Origin: Agmasoma carcini (nom. nud.)
Lineage: Eukaryota > Microsporidia > Thelohaniidae
Direction of reading: 5' to 3'
Length of the DNA: 64,000 nt
NCBI GenBank assembly: GCA_029232285.1
Contig: JAOXFI010000007.1
Span: 1-64,000 of the forward strand
Every line of letters begins with the position of its first letter. The stretch's first letter is position 1. The notes under the pieces were generated by a model. That model searched no databases, was not told the DNA's origin, and was given only the letters and a program-made list of their open reading frames with translations. Below are positions 39,561 through 50,284 of the stretch, one piece after another. The position numbers were made by a program, and so were the translations under genes.

Positions 39561-40916
39561 AAAATCAATTATTTGTGTAAAATATCTTTAAAAACAAAAC
39601 CTTTTAACATCATTTTTGCCAAAAACACGTCTTCATTGGTAGATAACAACCCTTTTATCTCTTTAATCCTATCCTTAGTCTAATATAATTTATTGTTTTG
39701 AGTTTAGGCATGAGTTCCAGGATCAACAAAATCGATGCTATGATTTACAGTATCATTTGATAAAAAAAGAATTAATTCTTGCATATGACCGACACTCATA
39801 TGAATATATGATGGTACCTTCTCGACATACTCATTGTATTATAAGCAGTAAAGAAAGTGCACTTCTAACATGGACATGTTCCATGTACACCTTAGTAGGT
39901 CTTGATAGAATATCAGCAATACCAAATATCTATATATCAGTATTTTATTATCTTCCTCTGTTATATTTTATTTATGATCGAACTAGCTTTCATCTACCTG
40001 ACATATGACCATTTGTTGTATTATATTATTATCAAAATAACCAGTGGGCGAAAATAAAGCTTAAGACAAGTTTTAATTACGGTTCTTTTATAAAATTCTG
40101 TAGAATTTTGATATTTTGATGTCATTAATTCAATATTTTATGACTTTTAAGATAATCAGAAGAGAAATATTAAAATCATTAAAAATCTCTCTGCAAATAG
40201 AATGCTGTTTTGTATAACTCGTATAATGCCTATTGAAGGGTCTAAATGATTTTTCCTATATTTTTATATATTTTATAATTATACAAAAATATCACAACCT
40301 GAACATTTATACTTTTGTTTTATCAATCTTATCTATTGCAAAGGTGAAATAATCTCATCAATGCCATTAAGAATCGGTACGGCATAACTTATTAAAAATA
40401 GTTTTTATTAAAGAAAATCCAAATTCATATGAGAATTTTCAGTTGATCTATTGCTTTTTATCAGAAATTATTTTGTAAAAACTTTTGATTTTGAAATTTA
40501 ATATTGATTTATAGACCTAAAAAGTAAACCCCATATTCATAAGTTTAAATCATAAAATTTGAGAATAAAATTATCTCAATAAGCAATAAATTATCTTGTT
40601 ATTAAGTGTATCATACCTATTAAATGACCTTCATTAACCTTTTATGCTATTTAATCAAAATTATTAGTATAATATTTTAAGTGTAAAAAACACCTTTCAT
40701 TACAGAAATATATTTAGTATATTATTTAGACTTTACTTAATTACATTTATATTCAAATTTCATTTATAACATTTTAAAAACTTTAAAACATGCCACCAGA
40801 TATAATAAAATCTATCCGATAATTCTTTAATAAGTTTTTAAAGAATTTTCTAACTATCAGAGTCTATATATAAACATGATTAATCCTTGAATTTTTAATT
40901 TTAAAAATAAAAATCT
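39561..40916. other. Long AT-rich region, no gene accepted
   Basis: The 83-residue frame at 39757-40008 has normal-looking composition (MIKKELILAYDRHSYEYMM ...) but no start signal and no motif. It may be Merlin-related debris. The remainder is AT-rich DNA upstream of nothing obvious. Confidence 0.45.
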
Positions 40917-41426
40917 TTATTTTTCACCGATAAGAACAAATTTCTTTGTATTTATGTCAAATCCAACCAAATCATATAACTCAGAGAAATCATTCAAGGT
41001 TGAAAGCTTCACTAAGTGTCCTATCTCATCTACAAATGCATACCCGACCATTGAAGCAAATATTTTTGGTTTCGATATGAACTTAAAAGATCCCAGAACC
41101 TCAAACTCGCTAACAAATATGCATCTTTTACCATCAAAACCGATCTTCTCTTCAAACATACACAGCCCAACAACACCTTGTTCCTTTTTTGTAAAGACTA
41201 TTACTTTTATGTTCTTTGTGGCTAATTCTTTTAAGAAACTATCTCCACCTGTTATTTGATTATCAAAAAAAGGTATGTTACTAGTTATAAACCTCTCTGA
41301 TACATCGGGAAGGTGTGGCAATCCTAGTTCTTCACACTCTAATCCAAACCCTAAGTAACCGAGTATAGTGTTAAAGAAAGATATAAATGATAACACATCA
41401 CCAAATATATTCTGAAGTTTGACCAT
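40917..41426 (-). CDS. GNAT-like protein, array member 3 (acetyl-CoA loop lost)
   Basis: A 169 aa paralogue. The core aligns as VVGLCMFEEKIGFDGKRC, matching the IKTRFDGTRY core of member 1, followed by beta4 SEFEVLGSF. The [RQ]xxGxG loop is replaced by KFISKPKIF and is not usable. Motif B is good: LYDLVGFD, then the last strand KFVLI. The N terminus (residues 8-30, FGDVLSFISFFNTILGYLGFG) is hydrophobic and could be a signal anchor. The C terminus is LIGEK, without SKL. The ATG follows CACCCCATTC, so a CCC signal is present nine bases upstream. Composition is slightly less AT-rich than the other members. Catalysis is unlikely. Confidence 0.72.
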   Translation of the reverse strand: MVKLQNIFGDVLSFISFFNTILGYLGFGLECEELGLPHLPDVSERFITSNIPFFDNQITGGDSFLKELATKNIKVIVFTKKEQGVVGLCMFEEKIGFDGKRCIFVSEFEVLGSFKFISKPKIFASMVGYAFVDEIGHLVKLSTLNDFSELYDLVGFDINTKKFVLIGEK

Positions 41427-42069
41427 GAATGGGGTGACTATGATATTTATATACCAAAAATTTAATCAATTAAAAATCTAAGAGATATTTTAATTTATTT
41501 TATAGGAATAATTGACATCAATTTTATTATGGTAAAGGTGAATAGCTCTTGTTTATTTTTAAATACCCCATCTTATTATTTCAATTGAACATATCAAACT
41601 GTAAGTATTTTGATACATTACAATTATTACTACAATCAGTAGAATTTTTATAAACTAATTGCAAATATATTTTTCAAATACTTCAAAAATAAATAATATA
41701 ATCTTATTATAAATATAAGACCTGTTATATTGAAAGAAAAATATTTTTTAACATTTTATATACAAATATGTTAAAAATTGTGATAATGATTAAATTTATT
41801 TGACAGATAGTAAAAAACAACATTACATAATCAAATATATAACCCTAAAGCTATTTGTCAAAAAACAACAAACTAGAATTTATTCTTTAATTATAATAAA
41901 ATATATTTTAGAATGTCAATTCATTGATATAATGGTATGAATTAATAATTTGATGAATGAGACACTCTCATGATAAAAATCTTGATTTATAAGTCTTATT
42001 GATTCAGATCACATACATATTTGGGTATGTTTTAGTATATAAAAGAAATTTCAAAATCTATCTTTAATC
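41427..42069. other. AT-rich spacer
   Basis: Upstream of array member 3; no feature seen. Confidence 0.4.
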
Positions 42070-42430
42070 ACGTCTTACGGAGAGTCTAGTGCTCTACGTG
42101 GTAAGAGTGAAAATAATGGCTAGCTAAAAACTAGACTGAGTGATACGGATAACCTTGTACTCTCTGATAAACTAGCTTGCGATCAATAGATAGACATTTC
42201 TTCTTATTGCCGAGAGAGGAACTTCAGGATAAAAGAATTAGAGCTAAAAGTGTCCTTAAATTTTGCTGTAACCATCTAAGATAACTCATTAAGTCAAGAC
42301 ATTCCGCTTTGACACCATTTTTATCAAATCACGATAATTCTATGATTGTTATCCCCTTCTATCCATTTTTCTCTACTGATGTGTTTCAATTTTTGTAGGA
42401 AACTGAAAAGGGTAAGAGATTTTAAATTAT
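42070..42430 (+). repeat. Dispersed non-coding repeat, copy (+)
   Basis: GAGAGTCTAGTGCTCTACGTGG, GATACGGATAACCTTG, TACTCTCTGATAAACTAGC, TTGCGATCAATAGATAGAC, TATTGCCGAGAGAGGAAC, TGCTGTAACCATCTAAGATAAC and ATCAAATCACGATAATTC in family order. Confidence 0.8.
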
Positions 42431-42939
42431 TGTTACTCTGCAATTTGAATATTTTTTACACATTTTTACTAGACAGAATATACCTATTCATAATTATATT
42501 CTCAACTGCTAGTTCTTAATATTAATTCATTATATAATATAATTTACATCAATATGATTTATCTTCAAATTTATCCTATGATCATATAAAATATTCGAAA
42601 TACACAATTTTTGAATTAAATTTCAAGTTTTTTAATATCTTAAAGTTAGGCAATATATACACAACATACCTTTATTAACATATTTTAGAACAAAAACATC
42701 ATTCTATGATTTTATAAGTAAAATATTTATCTATACCAAATATTTCATTCTTCATATTTATTAGGAAAAAAACTTTAATAATGAACACACATTAACTAGC
42801 TTGATTAGAAGAATTATAGAATATCTGAATAACACAATATATTATATGAGACATTTTATTGTTTATTATCACATCTACAAATTAAGTGAATTATAAAATA
42901 ATAAATAAATTTATTGATCCAATATTATCCAAAAAATGA
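42431..42939. other. AT-rich spacer
   Basis: No assignable feature between two repeat copies. Confidence 0.4.
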
Positions 42940-43560
42940 GTGGGAAAGAAAAACCATACAAATCTGAGCAAACCGACTAGATTTAAAAAGGTAAAATCAA
43001 AGTACATCAACACCAAAATATAAAATAAACAAATTAATGTCTAGGATAGTGATCATATACTCATCGTGCTTTGATAAAAATTAGAAACAACTTATCTTAA
43101 GGCAAATACCTGGTCTGTAAACTTTGCTTATGCCACTATATGCTTTTGGCACTTTGTAAAAGGAAAAACATAAAATATTATTCTGGTATCATCATTATAT
43201 CCTAAGTTAGCTTAATCTTCCGAATAAAGGGTTACAATAATGAATACCGCTTGTATAGGGCCTCTTGATCAAAAAGAAGATAAAAAATAGCAATAAAAGC
43301 AAAATTTTAAAGAAATTTACAATGGGTTGCGTTTTCATCTGGTTCTAGTGCTCTACGTAGACCGGCAAGCTTATATCTTCAAAAGCCTGGTGTGACCTTC
43401 TTGCTAGTGAGAAAATTGTATATATATCAATCACAAACTAGTTTTCCAGACTAAACAGGGTTATCCTTATTACATACTTGTTATAACACAATTAACTATT
43501 ATTTCTAATTTGAACCAAGTGGTGTCTGAATTCATCGCAAGGCGACTAGATCGATTCATC
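42940..43560 (-). repeat. Dispersed non-coding repeat, copy (-)
   Basis: Minus-strand landmarks: GATCATATACTCATCGTGCTTTG, AAACAACTTATCTTAAGG, GCTTATATCTTCAAAAGCC, GACCTTCTTGCTAGTGAG, ATCACAAACTAGTTTTCC, AACAGGGTTATCCTTATTAC and CTGAATTCATCGCAAGGC. The last word is the inverse of the GCGATGAATCCAG 5' end seen at 33540. An insertion or duplication makes this copy longer than the others. Confidence 0.75.
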
Positions 43561-43810
43561 TTAATTTAAGCAATAAAAAATATGTATCTAAATTCTTATC
43601 ACTAAGCTATAAATATGATTTACTATTTTTTAAGAAAGAACGTAAAATTTGTAGTCCCTCGTTCATATTATAAGTTATAATATTCAATATTATTAAAATA
43701 AACATTTAGAATAGCTTTAAAAATGTATAAACGACTCCACATTACTATATCAGATGTTTAGTACTATCAATGTCTTATATACAATAATCTATAAGAATTA
43801 AATAAATCAT

Positions 43811-44338
43811 TTATTGAGAAGTTGCTTCCATTAGAATAATATTCTCATCAGTATTAAAACCTATTTTTTTATAAAGAGAATTGAAAAGTAAAATAGCACT
43901 AACCCCAGTAATCTTAAAACCATCTTTTTTGTCACATTTACCTAAAACAATAGGTAGCATTTGAAGAGATAGACCCTTTTTTCTAAATTCAGGTGATATG
44001 GCGACATCCTCTAAATTAAAATATTTAGAACCATCAAACCTAATTTTAGTTTGGAGTGAAGCCATTCCCACCTTATCCTTATCTTCGTTCAGGTAAATAT
44101 ATGTTTTAACATTGGTTTCATTCATTTTTATTATAAAATTATTCATATCATCAAAACTTGTCCATTTTTTAGAATTGATCTTGTCAAATGATTGGGCACA
44201 AGACAGTAACCCTTCATCATAATGCTTACTTACATTAAGTTCTTCAATATTACTCTTTTCAGAGTCTACAATCCCTAGAAATAAAACAATAAGAAATTTG
44301 AAAAGATTTAAAAACGTTAAGGTTAATTCTAGAAACAT
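43811..44338 (-). CDS. GNAT-like secreted protein, array member 4 (partly conserved loop)
   Basis: A 175 aa paralogue. The N terminus MFLELTLTFLNLFKFLIVLF is a strong signal peptide or anchor, followed by an acidic linker. The core is VGMASLQTKIRFDGSKY, then EDVAISPEFRKKGLSLQML: the acetyl-CoA loop keeps Arg-x-x-Gly and has Ser in the last small-residue position, so binding is possible. Motif B is LYKKIGFN, with the closing strand ENIILM. The C terminus is MEATSQ, without SKL. Upstream reads AAATATTTTTACCC about 10 bp before ATG, close to the AAATTTACCC start signal, so this member is probably expressed like the conserved genes. Substrate unknown; secretion is inferred from the N terminus. 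Confidence 0.78.
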   Translation of the reverse strand: MFLELTLTFLNLFKFLIVLFLGIVDSEKSNIEELNVSKHYDEGLLSCAQSFDKINSKKWTSFDDMNNFIIKMNETNVKTYIYLNEDKDKVGMASLQTKIRFDGSKYFNLEDVAISPEFRKKGLSLQMLPIVLGKCDKKDGFKITGVSAILLFNSLYKKIGFNTDENIILMEATSQ

Positions 44339-44694
44339 TTATACAAAAGGGTAAAAATATTTAAATGTATAAATTTTAATATAAAATGTCAATATATCAA
44401 TTCAAAATATTAATTAAATAAATTATAAACCTTTTCAATTATTTTTATAAAATAGATATTAATAATAGCTGTACCACACCTGATATTCAAGTTTTATATA
44501 TATTAAGCCATAAATAATAGCGTATAATTATACAAACACTTAATATAATCTTTCATAACATCGTCAAATATCAGAAAGGGTTCAAATGTGATCAAACATA
44601 GTTCTAATTGTAAAAATAAGATCAAATAATTTATATTAAAATAAAATATTGAACTTAATGATGTATAACAATAGGTTTATTCATCTAATATACC
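44339..44694. other. AT-rich spacer
   Basis: Upstream of array member 4; contains its TTTTTACCC box. Nothing else is seen. Confidence 0.4.
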
Positions 44695-45190
44695 TTTTCA
44701 GACAAGAAGTATGAAAAAAGCTAAAGTTATAAAGTAGTATTGGTTGGATACCTCTCTGCTAATATTCACGTTTTCTACAAGGAATCAATAAACTTACCAA
44801 AGGAGAAAGGCCGAACCAGCAATTATAAAAATAGAAACTAAGTGGGAGAATAACGGAAGATAGTGACCATACACTATGCGTGCTTTGATAAAAATTAGTA
44901 GAATGACTTGTTTGCCATGTTATCTTAGATGGTGACAGTAAAGCTTCAAAAATACTATATTATAGGGTGTGTTAGTAGCTGGCTTAATGATATTACACAC
45001 ACCAACTGAATTATATCTTAAAGAAAGGGTGTCTGTCTATCGATCACAAACCAGTTTCTTTCATTGAACAAGATTATCCGTATCCCCATGGCCTTGGCCT
45101 ATTATGTCTAATTAGTAGCCGTTGTTTTTATCGTTTCTATTCTGCACTACGTGGAGGCCCTGACTCTTTACAGAGCAATGTTTCATTCTT
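44695..45190 (-). repeat. Dispersed non-coding repeat, copy (-), near full length
   Basis: A near-complete copy: AAGTATGAAAAAAGCTAAAG, AAGTAGTATTGGTTGGATACC, GCTAATATTCACGTTTTCTACAAGG, GACCATACACTATGCGTGCTTTG, CCATGTTATCTTAGATGGTGAC, TAGTAGCTGGCTTAATG, CTGTCTATCGATCACAAACC, CAAGATTATCCGTATCCCCATGG and CACTACGTGGAGGCCC. Together with 62210-62735 it defines the family's boundaries best. Confidence 0.9.
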
Positions 45191-46025
45191 AAAATATTTA
45201 TTACCACACCACATTTTATTCAAAAAAACGAAGGCGTAGTATTGATCAAATAATTTTTTGAAAAAATATAATAATCAAACTATATGGTTAAGATGAACAT
45301 AAATCAACAGTATAAATATCATGTTTGAATTAATACGTAGTATAAAACATTATGTAGTCATAATTTTAAATAGTTTATATTTTTATTCGGTTTCAGTCTT
45401 GCTTTTATATTTGATAGGTTCTTGTTGATTATTAAGTTTACATTCAACCCTTTGTATTTAATCAATATAGCTTTGAATAGAGCTATCTACATGAATTATT
45501 ACTTATAACTCATATTAATACTACAGGTTGTATTGTTAAATACAGGTTATGAGTTAACAATCTAAAATCAAAATTTTTCAAAAAAATATTTAAATCAATA
45601 AATTTTCTTATTGAATATATAATAATTTGTTTGTTTAAGGTTTAATAATTAAAAATTTATCTTAAAATCTATTAATTGGAATAGAACTCTATTTATTTGT
45701 TAGACCTGTAAAAACATATCATTATTTGTTTGAACTTCAAGTCAAATTAATTCAAAAACATTTGTATTAATGTTTGTTTATTCATTTAATAATTAATAAA
45801 TCACAAAACCTATTAATATCAATCATATTATTATTTATCATATCTTTTGATATTATATCTACTATAAATAAACATATATCAATTAATTCAATGTAATAAT
45901 TATATATCAATATATAAAAAACACACATTTTCTATCAATATGTTGTGTTTTATGGTCAATATTATTTTTATTTACAATATTCATTGATATTCACTGTTTC
46001 ATATAACAATAAAAAATTTCAAAAC
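45191..46025. other. AT-rich spacer
   Basis: No feature seen; upstream region of the acyltransferase gene. Confidence 0.4.
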
Positions 46026-46040
46026 AAAAATTTCCATAGG

Positions 46041-46928
46041 ATGGTATTCATTCAAAAGACATATATATACAGGATATACAATAAAATATCCACATACTTA
46101 TGCACATCCTCAATCATATTACTCAAAATAACACTATTTATTCTCTTAGTTGCAAGCTTTCTGATCTGGTTGCTAATGATTCCACTCCTTTACATCATCC
46201 GTAGCTTTAACATCTCAATTAGCAACAGAATAGCTACAATCTTGGCCTGGAAAACCTGGAAAATATCAGATATGACATTCAATCTGACTTGCTCAATCAA
46301 AGTCCCAAAAGTGAAATCACAGAACTATATTGTCATTTCAAATCATATAATGGCAGCTGATTATATTATCATGAACAAATTAAATAGAAAATACTACAAC
46401 AATAAGACAGTCGCTAAGGATACATTGGTGTACTTCCCTGGCCTTTATCAATGCATGGATTTATATAACACTTTGTTCTTAAGTAGAAATTATATAAAAG
46501 ATGAGAAAAAAATCAATGATTATGTAGATAGATTAGAAAGTAACAATATTCCTTCCTGGTTAATTATATTTACCGAAGGTACTCGTTTTTGTGAACAGAA
46601 ATCTGAAGAAAGTCATAAGTTTTGCAAAAGCAGAGGTATTCTACCCTTTAAGAATGTACTTTGTCCCAGATATAAAGGATTCACCGCCCTTTGCAATAAT
46701 ATTTCATATAGTTATATTGATAAGATTCTTGATGTGACTATTTTCTGTGAGAGTGCACCACCATCATTATTAGAGTTATTGTTCACAGCTAGAAAGTTCA
46801 AATTCCACTGTCAAACTCGTGTTGTTAATAGATCAGATATAGACGATCCTACACAATTCCTTTATGATTCTTTTAGAAATAAGGACCATTTAATTGATAA
46901 TTGGAAGGAGAGGGTTGAAAAAGAATAA
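46041..46928 (+). CDS. 1-acyl-glycerol-3-phosphate acyltransferase-like protein (PlsC/AGPAT family)
   Basis: A 295 aa membrane acyltransferase. Family members move an acyl chain from acyl-CoA to a lysophospholipid, such as lysophosphatidate, in the ER. Seen: two hydrophobic helices in the first 60 residues (LLKITLFILLVASFLIWLLM, then PLLYIIRSF). The catalytic NHxxxxD motif is SNHIMAADY (Asn101, His102, Asp107). The acceptor-binding motif is IIFTEGTRF (Glu-Gly-Thr-Arg at 179-182). KSRGILPFKNVLCPRYKGF corresponds to the K-LP-LxPRxKGF block typical of the AGPAT3/4/5 and LCLAT1 branch. The start at 46041 is preferred because AAAAATTTCCATAGG lies directly before it. The 32 residues of the longer frame are AT-driven and unconserved. 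Length is shorter than human AGPAT3 (376 aa), with the C-terminal helices lost. Confidence 0.88.
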   Translation: MVFIQKTYIYRIYNKISTYLCTSSIILLKITLFILLVASFLIWLLMIPLLYIIRSFNISISNRIATILAWKTWKISDMTFNLTCSIKVPKVKSQNYIVISNHIMAADYIIMNKLNRKYYNNKTVAKDTLVYFPGLYQCMDLYNTLFLSRNYIKDEKKINDYVDRLESNNIPSWLIIFTEGTRFCEQKSEESHKFCKSRGILPFKNVLCPRYKGFTALCNNISYSYIDKILDVTIFCESAPPSLLELLFTARKFKFHCQTRVVNRSDIDDPTQFLYDSFRNKDHLIDNWKERVEKE

Positions 46929-47244
46929 AAAATGTTCATTTATGTTTAATATTGGTATTAGGTGTTATAGTTTAGTTACCTGAATGATATGCACGTTAGA
47001 AATATATGGTAGGTTTAATAAGATTAGAATTACAATATTTTTGAGCTGAATTTTTTCAATAAATATAAAATTAAGATAGGGGTAATAAAAGTAAAGAATA
47101 GTTTAGTTAATGAATAAATCTTACCAAGTCACTTAATATAAATTTATAATGTTGTTTAACACATTTTTTAAACATTTTCTAGATGTCTCACATATTTTTA
47201 TGTTATTATTGTACATACAATATTATAATTAAACATTATATATA
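46929..47244. other. AT-rich spacer
   Basis: Downstream of the acyltransferase gene; nothing seen. Confidence 0.4.
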
Positions 47245-48519
47245 GGATCACGATCCACTTTCCACTTGTTGCAACCAACTTCCTAATTGTTTCAAACAAG
47301 TTTCCAATACTTTTATCGATATTTGCAATCAACATTCCAATTGTTTCAACCATGATTCCAATAAAAAAATTTTAATACTTTAAACCATATGGTGAAGAGA
47401 AACTATGTTCGTTTGTCAAAAAATAAATAAAATATATTGACTAAAATCAGGCAGGTATGGTCAGCCATATATATTTCAGAAGCCCAGTAATTAAATTATT
47501 GATATGTCGTAAAGGTGATCAATAACTATCAAAAGACAAGTCAAATAACTTTTAAACAAAAAGGCTGTGACCGTTAGTCTAAGCCTGATTCTGATCAAAA
47601 TTGTCTTCTTTCACTAAAAACTCTATGGAAAATTGAAGTTAATTTTAATATTTAAGTATCTTGTAGTACCGTTGATAGTTGCTTAAGAGTATTACATTAT
47701 GAAAAAGACGACAATGGTTCCTGTCCTTCGGAACACAGAAACCACAATCAGAAAACGTTCGTCTTATTCACAAACGTTTCGTGAATATTAAATGACTCAT
47801 AGCTTTGATCAACTCGTGTTTTTTAAGAAATTGGTTTTGCTGTATCATCTAGACCAAAAAAGACATGTCTTTAATTGGAACATCAGCTTTCATAGATGTG
47901 CCTGTAGTAAGAACATGAAATATTTCTGTTCTTGCTGACATGAACTCTATGGTATGATATACCATAGAGTTCATGATAAGGCCTTAACAAGGGAAGACTT
48001 TATGACTTTCTTATTGTTCTTAAAACCGCTTGCGTTGAAAAATGCATTTTTGAGATAGTTTTCATGAATATAATGCCCGTATACTCCGTTATAAGAGCTT
48101 GTCAGAGACCATTAATTGTATAGGTTTAAAGATCGAATACCTTCTATCATATCCCTCTTATTAATTTTATCGAGAATTGCTTCTCTAAAATGAAGAGTTT
48201 GGTTATTAAAAGAAAGGCTAGTTAGAAAAAGGCTTAATTGAATTTGGTTTTGGGAAGATAAGTGTTTACGATTGTGATTGATATTTTAGAAAAATAATGA
48301 GATATTTCATCAAATCGTAAAAACAAGAAAGTATTTTTGAATAAATGATTTTAAGAATTAGTTGTTTTTATTATATTAATTAAAAATTTATTGAAAACTT
48401 ATTTAAAACGATTAAAATGTTGATTGCAAAGATTGAAAATTTTTGATAAAAAATATTTGAAACTTGATTTAAACATTTAACAGTTGGTTGAAACAACTGA
48501 AAATTAGATAGTGAAACCC
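47245..48519 (+). mobile_element. IS630/Tc1-type element with about 100-bp inverted repeats, transposase decayed
   Basis: The left end GGATCACGATCC... (47245) and the right end ...GTGAAACCCT (48519) are each bordered by TA. Inside them are inverted arms of about 100 bp: 47250-47345 against 48415-48515, sharing TGTTGATTGCAAA, GGAAACTTG/TGAAACTTG and GTTGGTTG[CA]AACAA. Between the arms the plus strand still reads HKRFVNI-like, NNARIHRYKSLSETINCIGLKIEYL (quoted in part: NNARIHRYKSLSE) and FYREFLLKMK traces, the DDE core and NPIEN region of an IS630-type transposase, with many stops. A local palindrome TGAACTCTATGG/CCATAGAGTTCA lies at about 47940-47972. Confidence 0.75.
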
Positions 48520-48834
48520 TAAAATAAAATTAATAGATAGTTTCAAATTACTAACTACAAATATACACTATCGTATGTTATTTCAATCCCCCTACTGTCA
48601 TAGTGACCCTTGTTTTTATTATAGAAAACATTGAATAATGCTATTACTGATTAGGTTATAAACTTTCTGTGAATTATATATATATATCGTAACTTACTCC
48701 TTGATATATGTTTAATATTTTTATATAAAATTGGTCAGTTAACAGAAGGTTTTATCCTTTTTTTATCTATCAAGGTACCTAGCTACATTGTCATTTTTTT
48801 CAAAAAATTATATATAGAATAAAAACTTTATATA
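48520..48834. other. AT-rich spacer between two transposon relics
   Basis: No feature seen. Confidence 0.4.
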
Positions 48835-49930
48835 CAGGGTTGGCAAAAAAAATTGAAAAAGCTATTATGACCCTAAAAACTTTGATCATGACTAAATATT
48901 CTTTTAAATGAATTACATAACATTATACAATATGTATTATTGTTTTTCGCATTTTACAATCACGAATATTAATTAATAAACCAAACAATGTGGTAAAATC
49001 AACCATATATGAGTAAGCATATATCTATTTTTATCCAATACTAAATTATGGCATTAAAAGGTAATATTATCAGTATGGTACATGATATATGCCAAAAATA
49101 TAATATTTGTGTTACAATTGATAGAAAATAGCTAAATAAGGTTTAATTTAAAATATCAAATAAAATTTAAGAATTGTGAGTAAAAAAGTAAAACGTAGAT
49201 GCTGGCCCAAATAATATTAGACATTGATATAATTGTGAAGTTTCGGGGGGTTGTGTTGTAATACGCAAACTCCTTCTTAGGAAAAGTATTTTGGAAAGGT
49301 TCAATTAACACAAAAGTGTAATTATTACAATAATAACATGTGGGTCGGAATTTTATAAAGTGATGAATCGTTATTTAAATTATTTGTGAATGAAGAAAGG
49401 CAGTATTGTTGACTAAGAGACAATAGGGTTATGATCATAAATATCTTTGCCAACAATTTAGCACGAAAGAGGTATAATTATGGCGTGGGTGTTTTTCATC
49501 TACAAGAGTTGGTAATTTGGTTTTAATAAAATGTAATATGGATAAATATAAATATGTTGATATTTAATTGAAAATTATTTTTCAACAAGATAATGATCCT
49601 AAACATGCTCGTGAATTATTTAGATCAAAAGGAGTTGAAAAAACTTGAATGGTCAACCTAATCTCAAGATTCAAATATAATTGATCATCTTTGGGATTAT
49701 TGTAACGCAAAAGTACAAGGCTTAAAAACTAAAAACTATTTTGGGGTTTTTAATGAATTAATGTGTGTTTGGTATATAATAACAGGTAAATTTTGCAAAA
49801 CCTTGTAAGAAGAATAAAAAAGATACAAAATCTGTTTTAACAAAATGTAATCATATTAATTATTTAAAAAAACATTTTTGGCACATTATTTCTAATTTTG
49901 GTATTTTTTAATTAGCATATGTCGTTATAA
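48835..49930 (+). mobile_element. Decayed Tc1/mariner element
   Basis: The left end is TA followed by CAGGGTTGGCAAAAAAAATTG, a mariner-type inverted repeat. The interior reads WLRDNRVMI, then FQQDNDPKHARELF (second catalytic Asp, family FQQDNDPKHTS), then DSNIIDHLWDY-like and NELMCVWYIITGKFCKTLVRR with stops and shifts. The right end near 49.9 kb (TTTTTGGCACATTATTTC) may hold the partner repeat but matches poorly. The element is of a different subfamily from the one just upstream. Confidence 0.75.
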
Positions 49931-50284
49931 AATACAAAAATATCTTATATAATATCATGTGAGACATTTAAAGGAATTTAGCTATGATCTACACTGGTAG
50001 TGTCACAGTTTAGAATGCTCTTATTAATTTGTTAATGAACGTTTTCATTCTCTATATTGTTATAATATATATAAAAGCATGTTAATACAATTAATTAATT
50101 AAATCTTATTGGAGTAAGAAGTATTAAATATTGAGATATTAGTGATAAGAAATGTTCACCACAACGATGATAGGTAACATGAATAAATATGAATCCAACA
50201 AATCTTATAAAAACAACAAAATAGAAATAAAAATTACACATAAAATTTAATTAATAAATCACTTGAAAATTATAATTTTCATTT
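49931..50284. other. AT-rich spacer
   Basis: No feature seen downstream of the DcpS gene. Confidence 0.4.

Noticed and set aside
39757..40008. 83-residue plus-strand frame with near-normal composition
   Set aside because: No start signal, no motif, adjoins Merlin debris; kept only as intergenic.
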